The notes beneath the pieces were generated by a model. That model did not search any database. It worked only from the letters and a program-made list of their open reading frames with translations, and was not told where the DNA came from. The translations under genes and the position numbers were made by a program. From positions 1 to 14,180 of the forward strand of contig JAOAAI010000266.1 of assembly GCA_026418955.1 (NCBI GenBank): a stretch of 14,180 nt of DNA, given 5' to 3'. The DNA comes from Candidatus Goldiibacteriota bacterium. Lineage in GTDB: Bacteria; Oederibacteriota; PGYV01; DSYL01. Positions 8,940 through 14,180 of the stretch are shown here, one piece after another (position 1 is the first letter of the stretch; every line of letters begins with the position of its first letter).

Positions 8940-9746
8940 TTATTTTAAATATCCACTTACAATATATACTTCCTGTATATCGGCGACATTTACAAATGGT
9001 TTTACTTTAATATCCATGGTTAATTTGTCATTTTTTTTCTCTACAGAAATAATGCGTCCAACTAATAATCCCGCTGGAAATGAATAGCTTAAACCAGAAG
9101 TTATTACCAAATCGCCAATAATAACATTCTCTTCTTTTGGTATATATTCAAGCTCGCATAAATTATATCCTGCACCTGTTAAAACACCTGTTATTTTGTT
9201 ACGTTCAATTCTAACAGAAATCTTGCATTTAACATCTGTTAAAAGCAAAACAACAGATGTATCAGGAAAAACTTTTTGAATAACACCAACTACCCCATCT
9301 TTAGAAACAACACCATCTCCAACTTTTATATCATCTTTTTCACCCTTATCAATTAAATAACTAAATATTAAACCATCTATATTTGCACCTATCACATTTG
9401 CATAACATTTAATAAACTTTTTTGATTTATTATCGTCAGTTAATTTTAATAATCTTTTCAATTTTTCATTTTCAGCTTTTAATATCTGGTTTTCATTAAT
9501 AAGATATATATATCTTTTATTTAAATCATTAATTAACTTGCCTGAATCCTTTATATATTTTGATGCAGTTAATGAATCTTTTATATAAAAAATTTTTTCT
9601 GAAATATTTTTCTGCAAACTGGAAAAAATATGACTTACAAAATTATATTTAATTTTACCTTTAATAAAAAAAATCATTAATAACATACATACAATTATAA
9701 TGATTATATAAAACCTCTTGGAAAGGCGTTTAAATTTTATTTTCAT
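8940..9746 (-). CDS. mreC: MreC, rod-shape-determining protein
   Basis: MreC is a bitopic protein that polymerises in the periplasm and activates the PBP2-RodA pair. The layout in 268 residues is a basic N-terminus, a membrane anchor at about 12-28, a coiled coil at about 66-104 rich in Leu/Asn/Lys/Glu heptads, then a beta-rich C-terminal domain from about 113. Conserved MreC elements are G-D-G-V-V-S-K-D-G-V-V-G-V-I (143-156), the L-T-D region (169-171) and V-I-T-S-G-L-S-Y-S-F-P-A-G (214-226), followed by L-L-V-G-R-I. It starts 3 nt after the mreB stop, so the two are probably translated from the same message with coupling. Confidence 0.95.
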   Translation of the reverse strand: MKIKFKRLSKRFYIIIIIVCMLLMIFFIKGKIKYNFVSHIFSSLQKNISEKIFYIKDSLTASKYIKDSGKLINDLNKRYIYLINENQILKAENEKLKRLLKLTDDNKSKKFIKCYANVIGANIDGLIFSYLIDKGEKDDIKVGDGVVSKDGVVGVIQKVFPDTSVVLLLTDVKCKISVRIERNKITGVLTGAGYNLCELEYIPKEENVIIGDLVITSGLSYSFPAGLLVGRIISVEKKNDKLTMDIKVKPFVNVADIQEVYIVSGYLK

Positions 9747-9749
9747 TTA

Positions 9750-10796
9750 TTAAACAATATAAGAATCATCGCCCTCAAATGAAAGACGTCTTAATACATC
9801 CATCTGTTCTTCAAGCATTTTTCCAGCACCAAGAACAACACAGTCCTGTGGATTTTCCGCAAGATGAACAGGAACTCCTGTTTCATTACTGAGTTTTATA
9901 TCAAATGCTTTTAACTGAGATCCACCGCCTGTTAAAACAATCCCCTTATCAATAATATCTGCAGCCAATTCTGGTTTTGTTTGTTCAAGTGTGAGTTTTA
10001 TTCCTTCTATTATTTTTGTTATTGGTTCTTCAAGAGCAACAACCATCTCATCTGATGTGACTTTAATTGTTCTTGGTAACCCAGTGGTCATATCACTACC
10101 TTTCACATCCATTTCAAGTGTATTCTCTAATTTCATCGCACAGCCAATATTAATTTTAACCTTTTCAGCTGTCCTTTCACCTATATGTAAATTATATGCC
10201 TTTTTAAGATAAGACATTATTGCCTCATCAAATTTATCTCCTGCGGTTCTTATTGAATTAAAAACAACTAACCCACCCATAGAAATTACAGCAACCTCTG
10301 TAGTCCCACCACCTATATCAACCACCATATGACCCGTAGGTACCTCTATTGGTAAACCAGCGCCAATTGCTGCTGCCATTGGTTCGTCAATGAGATAAAC
10401 TTCTCTTGCTCCTGCTTGCAAAGCTGATTCTCTAACAGCTCTTTTTTCTACTGGGGTGACTCCTTTGGGGACAGAAATTGCTATCCTTGGAGAAACAAGC
10501 GAATGTCTATTATGAACTTTTACAATAAAATATCTTAACATTTTTTCTGTTACATTAAAATCCGCTATAACACCATCTTTCATCGGTCTGACTGCTCTTA
10601 TTTCTCCAGGGGTTTTTCCCACCATTTCTTTAGCTGCTTCTCCAACTGCAATTACTTCCTTACCTTTATAAAGTGCAACAATTGAAGGTTCTTTTAAAAC
10701 AATACCTTTATTTTTTATATATACAAGAGTCGTTGCTGTTCCAAGATCTATTGCCATATCATTGGAAAACAGTCCAAGAATATAATCAAAAATCAT
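9750..10796 (-). CDS. mreB: MreB, bacterial actin
   Basis: MreB is an ATP-binding actin homologue forming membrane-associated filaments that orient the wall elongation complex. It has 348 residues, typical for the family. The hydrophobic N-terminus M-I-F-D-Y-I-L-G-L-F resembles the amphipathic membrane-binding helix of Gram-negative MreB. Phosphate-binding loop 1 is A-I-D-L-G-T-A-T-T (15-23), loop 2 is V-V-D-I-G-G-G-T-T-E (158-167) and the adenosine motif is L-T-G-G-G-S (288-293). The I-D-E-P-M-A-A-A-I-G-A-G-L-P region at 136-149 is also canonical. Its ATG overlaps the stop of the upstream small gene (ATGA, 4 nt), and AAGGGG (10805-10810) lies 8 nt upstream. Confidence 0.98.
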   Translation of the reverse strand: MIFDYILGLFSNDMAIDLGTATTLVYIKNKGIVLKEPSIVALYKGKEVIAVGEAAKEMVGKTPGEIRAVRPMKDGVIADFNVTEKMLRYFIVKVHNRHSLVSPRIAISVPKGVTPVEKRAVRESALQAGAREVYLIDEPMAAAIGAGLPIEVPTGHMVVDIGGGTTEVAVISMGGLVVFNSIRTAGDKFDEAIMSYLKKAYNLHIGERTAEKVKINIGCAMKLENTLEMDVKGSDMTTGLPRTIKVTSDEMVVALEEPITKIIEGIKLTLEQTKPELAADIIDKGIVLTGGGSQLKAFDIKLSNETGVPVHLAENPQDCVVLGAGKMLEEQMDVLRRLSFEGDDSYIV

Positions 10797-10987
10797 TTAT
10801 TTTTCCCCTTTCTTTTAATATTTTTCGTTGTATTTTTAGTAATTTTATCCTGTTGTTTTTTGGGTTTTTCATCTTTTTCTTTTATTATTTTACTTGCATC
10901 AAATCCACCCCATTCTATTGCAGCCTGTAAAACAACCAAACCGATAAGCAAAAGCAATAAAATAACACCTATTATTACTCCTAACAT
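10793..10987 (-). CDS. Small single-pass membrane protein of unknown function leading the mre operon
   Basis: This is a 64-residue protein I do not recognise. Residues 2-24 form one strongly hydrophobic segment (L-G-V-I-I-G-V-I-L-L-L-L...). The rest is highly charged and Lys-rich, ending K-N-K. I chose the ATG at 10987 because GGAGG at 10993-10997 is 5 nt upstream; the ATG at 10999 overlaps that site. It is the first gene after the promoter at 11033-11061 and overlaps mreB by 4 nt, so it should be co-expressed with the elongasome. SecG was considered because of the V-L-Q after the helix and the size, but the second membrane helix and the Gly-rich SecG loop are missing. That it is a real gene is fairly likely from ribosome site, coupling and composition; its function is unknown. 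Confidence 0.72.
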   Translation of the reverse strand: MLGVIIGVILLLLLIGLVVLQAAIEWGGFDASKIIKEKDEKPKKQQDKITKNTTKNIKRKGKNK

Positions 10988-10992
10988 AATAA

Positions 10993-10997
10993 CCTCC
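10993..10997 (-). promoter_or_regulatory. Shine-Dalgarno site of the small membrane protein gene
   Basis: GGAGG on the minus strand lies 5 nt before the ATG at 10987. It falls inside the first codons of the longer alternative starting at 10999, which argues for the shorter protein. Confidence 0.7.
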
Positions 10998-11009
10998 ATT
11001 TAAAATAAC

Positions 11010-11043
11010 TTTGTTATAATAAAATTTAAATTATTATAACAAA
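11010..11043. repeat. Perfect 13-bp inverted repeat with 8-bp spacer over the operon promoter
   Basis: The left arm TTTGTTATAATAA (11010-11022) and the right arm TTATTATAACAAA (11031-11043) are exact reverse complements around an 8-nt A/T spacer. Each arm contains an extended -10 element, TG-T-TATAAT, pointing outward on opposite strands (plus 11012-11020, minus in the right arm). The predicted start for the minus transcript falls in or near the spacer, so the repeat would act mainly as DNA, for example as an operator or a back-to-back promoter, rather than as an RNA hairpin. Its A/T composition means some symmetry could arise by chance, but 13 matched pairs including G:C is notable. Confidence 0.75.
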
Positions 11044-11061
11044 TTAATAATTTATATGCAA
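11033..11061 (-). promoter_or_regulatory. Probable sigma-70-type promoter for the mre-rng-hldD-pta-ackA operon
   Basis: On the minus strand TTGCAT (11061-11056) is followed by a 17-nt spacer and a perfect TATAAT (11038-11033) preceded by TG (extended -10). The -35 matches the consensus only in its first three bases; the extended -10 compensates. Predicted start is near 11026, giving a leader of about 40 nt before the first gene. No comparable promoter was noticed inside the tightly packed operon. Confidence 0.65.
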
Positions 11062-12069
11062 TAATTTTTAAGAATATATAATAAAAATAAGAAAATAAAT
11101 GGTATACATATATAAAAAATTAAAGATATTAAATAAAGCTAAGTTATATTACTCAAAAAGAAGAAAAGAAAAAGTGGATATATATAATCTCTTACATAGA
11201 TTCTTATTTTTAACAAAAAATGTATTTAAAAAATTATTACACTATTACCCTTAATTGGATAAAAAAAGTATTAAAAATGATTTGAATCGCTTAAGAATTA
11301 AGAATACAAAAATATATCCATATCATCACAGATATTTAATATCACCAAAAGAAAACAGTTTACAAATAGTTTAAAAGATATGAATTATATGCTTATGCAG
11401 ATTTTTATAATTATTCTTGTGAACAAAAACATTCATCATAACCAATTTTTAAACTTCCTTTTTCCAATAAAATGCTTCAATCCTCAATCTTTTAAAATAT
11501 AAATCCTATAAAGTTTATTCTGATCTTTTATTTTTAGATTTTGTTTATGAAGTATATCTTTACAACTCCATTATCTTCTTAAATTAATATTATTATATGT
11601 CTTCTGTTTTTAAGCATAAATTTAAAAAAATTACAGTTCAGTCATATATCAGTATTAAATTCAACGGTATATTTATGCCAAAAAATTCTGCTTTCATAAA
11701 GATCGCATGCACTACAATATCACACATTCTTTTATTCCAGGTATTGCTAAAAGATTTCAATCTGATATTTAAACCTTTCATAACACATTGAAGAAGTTTC
11801 ATTCTGTGATATTGAAAAATTTTATGTATTAACTTCTCTTTTGCCTGCACTTATATATACAAATAAAATCAAAATCTTTGGTATGTCATTAAATAAACAA
11901 TCATAACTTATAAAAAATGTTGTATGTTACCCCAAATTATTTTAATAAAATGATTTATAAAAAGTTTATGAAATGTGTATAACATCTGTTTTATAATTCT
12001 AAAATTCTTAATATGAAAAAAGTAGTGATATCTACGATTATTTTGTCTTAAAAATTCTAATCAAAATAT
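11044..12069. other. Long AT-rich stretch with no defensible gene
   Basis: About 1 kb between the operon promoter and the tandem repeats has no gene I can support. The longest sensible plus-strand frame begins at ATG 11099 and runs 54 codons to TAA at 11263 (Lys- and Tyr-rich). It continues open in the same frame for about 35 more codons, but has only a weak ribosome site and no motif I know. Around 11597-11850 two opposing frames of 64 and 70 codons overlap each other; neither has a good ribosome site or recognisable domain. A perfect DnaA-box-like nonamer (TTATACACA, minus strand) lies at 11974-11982. I see no inverted-repeat insertion-sequence ends. It may be a decayed gene or mobile element, or non-coding spacer. 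Confidence 0.6.
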
Positions 12070-12281
12070 CAGAAAATTCAGAATTTTACATCTCACTCAC
12101 TTGTTCAGGATGAGAATTCGAAATTAAAAATATTAGATAATTCCTCTCGGAATTTTTTGTTAACATATTTTTTTAACTTTTTCCACATCCTTACCCAGAG
12201 AAAATTCCATATATTGAATTCTAGTTTTTCTTCGGAATGGGAATTCGGGATTAGGAAACGGTAGAAAATTTCTTTCGGAAT
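12070..12281. repeat. Degenerate ~42-43-bp tandem repeat next to tRNA-Asn
   Basis: Copies ending in a shared T-T-C-x-G-G-A-A-T-like tail end at 12111, 12153, 12238 and 12281, i.e. at spacings of 42, 85 and 43 bases, with a much weaker unit filling 12154-12196. The best pair is 12108-12153 and 12235-12281, which share GGGAATTCG/GAGAATTCG near the start and TCGGAAT at the end, roughly 70% alike by eye. The most intact copy (12231-12264) itself contains near-heptameric runs such as TTCGGAA, TTCGGGA and TTAGGAA. The unit at 12139-12154 folds as AATTCC-loop-GGAATT; on the minus strand the loop is GAGA, a GNRA tetraloop, and the last unit has GAAA at the same place. Confidence 0.6.
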
Positions 12282-12285
12282 GTTA

Positions 12286-12361
12286 TGGCTCCCCGGGCAG
12301 GACTCGAACCTGCGACTCTGTGGTTAACAGCCACATGCTCTGCCAACTGAGCTACCAGGGA
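12286..12361 (-). tRNA. tRNA-Asn(GUU)
   Basis: A complete 76-nt cloverleaf on the minus strand. The acceptor stem T-C-C-C-T-G-G pairs with C-C-G-G-G-G-A with one T:G wobble. D stem GCTC/GAGC, anticodon stem TGTGG/CCACA with loop C-T-GTT-A-A giving anticodon GUU, and T stem GCAGG/CCTGC around TTCGAGT. Discriminator base is G and the 3' CCA is encoded (12288-12286). It is transcribed away from the CPBP-tlyA pair and towards the tandem repeats. Confidence 0.97.
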
Positions 12362-12386
12362 ACCAATTTTTTTTACTGTTTGATAA

Positions 12387-12415
12387 TTTTTAACATAAGC
12401 AAAATTAATTGTCAA
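12387..12415 (-). promoter_or_regulatory. Promoter of tRNA-Asn
   Basis: On the minus strand a perfect TTGACA (12415-12410), a 17-nt spacer and TAAAAA (12392-12387, 4 of 6 to consensus) place the start near 12380, about 19 nt before the tRNA 5' end. Confidence 0.6.
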
Positions 12416-12560
12416 TTATAAATTTTTTACTTTATTAATAATGTTTGGAAATTATGTTTTGAAAAATTTATTGAAAAATTTTTTATTTTTCTATCTCTTA
12501 TATTAAAAAAACATCTTTTTAAGCATTTTTATTAAATAAACAATAAATCATAAAAAAATG

Positions 12561-12589
12561 TTAACCATTTGAAAAAAATCTGCTAAAAT
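12561..12589 (+). promoter_or_regulatory. Promoter of the CPBP-protease/tlyA pair
   Basis: TTAACC (12561-12566), a 17-nt spacer and TAAAAT (12584-12589) preceded by TG (extended -10, TGC-TAAAAT). Predicted start is near 12596, about 23 nt before the ATG at 12619. AGGA at 12608-12611 lies 7 nt before that ATG. Confidence 0.6.
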
Positions 12590-12618
12590 ATATAAATAAT
12601 ATTAAATAGGACTTATTT

Positions 12619-13197
12619 ATGGATAAAAAACCAAAAAAGCTTCTATATACTATATTATTTGTAGGCGAATTATTTCTTGTGTTCGCTGCAATCATAATTC
12701 TTACAATTAAAAAACAATCTTTTATTTCAATCTTCAATTTACACCAAACTCCTAATATTTTTATCTTATTTTTAATAATAACTGTAGCCTTTACAATAGC
12801 AATATCTATATCTTTTTCCGTAATAAAATTGCATCTTTTCAAAGATATAAAAATAGTGATTGAAGAAATAATAAATTCTTTCAATCTCAATGTTTTTGAT
12901 ATCTTTATCATTTCACTACTTGCTGGTGTATGTGAAGAAATACTATTCCGGGGAGTATTACAACCAATGCTCGGAATATGGATAACTTCCTTTATTTTTA
13001 TTCTATTACATGGTTATTTCAATCCTTTTAATTGGCATATGTCTGTTTTTGGAATTTTAATGTTTTGCTTAAGCATGATTATTGGGTTAATATATATAAA
13101 ATATGGACTTGTAGCAGCAATAATTTTTCATATAGTTTATGACTTCATAGCCTTTTCATCATTTAAAAAATTTATAGGAAATATTAATGCGGCTTGA
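12619..13197 (+). CDS. CPBP-family (CAAX protease / Abi) intramembrane metalloprotease
   Basis: An integral membrane protein of the CPBP/Abi family, glutamic-type intramembrane proteases related to the eukaryotic CAAX prenyl endopeptidase Rce1. The 192-residue product has several hydrophobic segments (about 9-30, 46-70, 93-105, 120-135, 143-160, 163-180). All three family motifs are present: E106-E107-x3-R111 (C-E-E-I-L-F-R), F127-x3-H131, and H171-x3-D175 (H-I-V-Y-D). In other bacteria relatives act in bacteriocin self-immunity, protein maturation or unknown processing; the substrate here cannot be inferred. No bacteriocin gene is visible nearby. Its end overlaps tlyA by 11 nt, so the two are probably co-expressed from the promoter at 12561-12589. 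Confidence 0.9.
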   Translation: MDKKPKKLLYTILFVGELFLVFAAIIILTIKKQSFISIFNLHQTPNIFILFLIITVAFTIAISISFSVIKLHLFKDIKIVIEEIINSFNLNVFDIFIISLLAGVCEEILFRGVLQPMLGIWITSFIFILLHGYFNPFNWHMSVFGILMFCLSMIIGLIYIKYGLVAAIIFHIVYDFIAFSSFKKFIGNINAA

Positions 13198-13912
13198 TAT
13201 TGCACTTGTAAAAAATAATCTCGCCCCAACAAGAAGTAAAGCTAAAGAACTTATTAAATTTGGACATGTTTTAGTGAATGAAAAAATTGTAAAAAAACCC
13301 GGTATTAAAATAAAAGATGATGATAAAATAAAAATTATCGTATCTGAATATTATCCTTTAAAATTTGTTAGCAGAGCTGGTTTAAAACTTGATCATGCTT
13401 TAAAAATTTTTAAAATAGACATAAAAAATAAAATTTGCTTAGATGTGGGCGCTTCTACTGGTGGTTTTACGGATTGTTTATTGAAGAATGGCGCTAAATA
13501 TGTTGTATGTGTTGATGTTGGCACAAACCAAATACATCCATTAATTGCTAAAAATCCTAAAGTAAAAGTATATGAGAATACAGATATAAGAAATTTTGTA
13601 ACATTAGAAAAATTTGATTTTATATGTGTTGATGTTAGTTTCATTTCATTAACAAAAGTAATACCTTATATAACCATCTTTGCAAATGAAAATTGTAAGT
13701 TCGTATTACTTATAAAACCGCAGTTTGAATTGTTAAGACCTATTAAAAATTCTAAAGGTATTATTAAAAATAAAAAATATATTAATTTCGCCATCACCAG
13801 AGTAGTTTCATGTGCCCAAAAAAACAAATTACAATTAAAAGGTATTGACAAATCACCAATAAAAGGTAAAGATGGCAATATTGAGTTATTAGCGTATTTT
13901 ATAAAAAAATAG
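13187..13912 (+). CDS. tlyA: TlyA-family rRNA 2'-O-methyltransferase (16S/23S)
   Basis: An SAM-dependent ribose methyltransferase acting on rRNA cytidines (23S C1920, and 16S C1409 in the longer type). Of 241 residues, an S4 RNA-binding domain covers about 1-55 (R-L-D-I-A-L-V at 2-8, G-H-V-L-V-N at 26-31). An FtsJ-like domain follows: R-A-G-L-K-L (63-68), SAM loop D86-V-G-A-S-T-G-G, D-V-G-T-N-Q (110-115), D-V-S-F-I-S-L (149-155), L-I-K-P-Q-F-E (175-181). The expected K-D-K-E catalytic set is K67, D149, K177 and E233. The short N-terminus and the end soon after E233 suggest TlyA type I, which methylates only 23S rRNA in characterised cases. AGGA lies upstream of the ATG, inside the CPBP gene. 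The older 'hemolysin' label in databases is misleading. Confidence 0.95.
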   Translation: MRLDIALVKNNLAPTRSKAKELIKFGHVLVNEKIVKKPGIKIKDDDKIKIIVSEYYPLKFVSRAGLKLDHALKIFKIDIKNKICLDVGASTGGFTDCLLKNGAKYVVCVDVGTNQIHPLIAKNPKVKVYENTDIRNFVTLEKFDFICVDVSFISLTKVIPYITIFANENCKFVLLIKPQFELLRPIKNSKGIIKNKKYINFAITRVVSCAQKNKLQLKGIDKSPIKGKDGNIELLAYFIKK

Positions 13913-13968
13913 ATTATTTTTACATTTTTAATAAATTTTCTAAATGAACATTTTCCAATAAACTTCTT

Positions 13969-14180
13969 TTAATATTTTTTTCTATCAAATAAATCTCTTT
14001 TTGAATTTTTTATCCTATCAATAAATAATATCCCATCCAAATGATCAATCTCATGCTGGACAACAACCGCTTCAAATCCAGAAGTACTAAGTGTTTTTTC
14101 ATCACCTTTAAGGTCAATATATTTGACTTTTATATTTTCTGATCTAGTAACATTTCCTGTAAAATCAGGAACACTCAAAC
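13969..14180 (-). CDS. def: Peptide deformylase, C-terminal part (cut by window end)
   Basis: Removes the N-formyl group from the initiator methionine of nascent proteins; a metal-dependent ribosome-associated enzyme. Only the last 70 or so codons are in the window. The first full codon is L in L-S-V-P, and the two bases at the edge fit the preceding Cys of the motif E-G-C-L-S. The catalytic metal motif H-E-I-D-H-L-D-G is intact (Q-H-E-I-D-H). The TTG at 14178 is an internal codon, not a start. The tail after the motif is short (about 24 residues to the stop), as usual for bacterial enzymes. It converges on tlyA with 56 nt between the stops. In many genomes def is followed by fmt, but here the strand ends in a convergent neighbour. 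Confidence 0.93.
   Translation of the reverse strand, partial: LSVPDFTGNVTRSENIKVKYIDLKGDEKTLSTSGFEAVVVQHEIDHLDGILFIDRIKNSKRDLFDRKKY

Noticed and set aside
10793..10987. Calling the small membrane protein SecG
   Set aside because: It has one membrane helix rather than two and lacks the Gly-rich loop that follows helix 1 in SecG; only size and a V-L-Q triplet agree.
11597..11850. Overlapping opposite-strand frames of 64 and 70 codons
   Set aside because: Neither has a convincing ribosome site, known motif or coding-like composition, and they overlap one another. I could not support either as a gene.
12139..12158. Plus-strand hairpin AATTCC/GGAATT followed by T residues, resembling an intrinsic terminator
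   Set aside because: The stem is only 6 bp, mostly A/T, and there is no plus-strand gene upstream to terminate. It is better explained as part of the tandem repeat.
12070..12281. Tandem repeat as a CRISPR array
   Set aside because: Units are too divergent, there are no conserved repeats separated by unique spacers, and no cas genes are in the window.
12286..12361. tRNA-Asn as the attachment site of an integrated element
   Set aside because: No direct repeat of the tRNA 3' end and no integrase gene were found in the window.
12561..12911. Minus-strand frame of 116 codons
   Set aside because: It is antisense to the CPBP protease gene, which has all three family motifs, and covers that gene's promoter.
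13905..13921. Perfect 7-bp A/T inverted repeat around the tlyA stop codon as a bidirectional terminator
   Set aside because: The stem contains only A:T pairs and is too weak to call a terminator between the convergent tlyA and def genes.

Overview
This is an AT-rich bacterial window with densely packed genes. It probably comes from an unfinished draft or metagenome assembly, because bases 1-19 are a perfect copy of the Tn5/Nextera mosaic-end adapter rather than genomic DNA. The gene content suggests a rod-shaped, Gram-negative-type fermenter. HldD makes the heptose precursor of LPS core. MreB/C/D with PBP2 and RodA form the elongation machinery of the cell wall. Pta plus AckA make acetate and ATP from acetyl-CoA. 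I cannot assign a phylum from the sequence alone.

Left block (20-10987, all minus strand). Eleven genes run head to tail from a small membrane protein through mreB, mreC, mreD, mrdA (PBP2), rodA, rng (RNase G), hldD, pta, ackA and a PfkB-family sugar kinase cut off by the adapter. Gaps are 42 nt or less, and three junctions overlap (4, 19 and 4 nt), so one long transcript is likely. The only good promoter I see for it lies at 11033-11061, overlapping a perfect 34-bp inverted repeat (11010-11043). The mre-rng association is also known from E. coli. Placing hldD, pta, ackA and a sugar kinase downstream of it is less usual.

Middle block (11044-12281). This is about 1.2 kb, even richer in A/T, with no gene I can defend. 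It holds one 54-codon open stretch, scattered short frames that may be a decayed gene, one perfect DnaA-box-like nonamer, and a degenerate tandem repeat of about 42-43 bp (12070-12281) ending beside tRNA-Asn(GUU) at 12286-12361 on the minus strand. The tRNA has its own promoter.

Right block (12561-14180). A plus-strand promoter drives a CPBP (CAAX protease/bacteriocin-processing) family membrane protein, which overlaps tlyA, an rRNA 2'-O-methyltransferase. A convergent peptide deformylase gene is cut by the window end.

Most of the window is ordinary housekeeping. The points worth a second look are the adapter at the contig end, the symmetric promoter, the tRNA-adjacent repeat, the gene-free divergent region, and the small membrane protein leading the mre operon.
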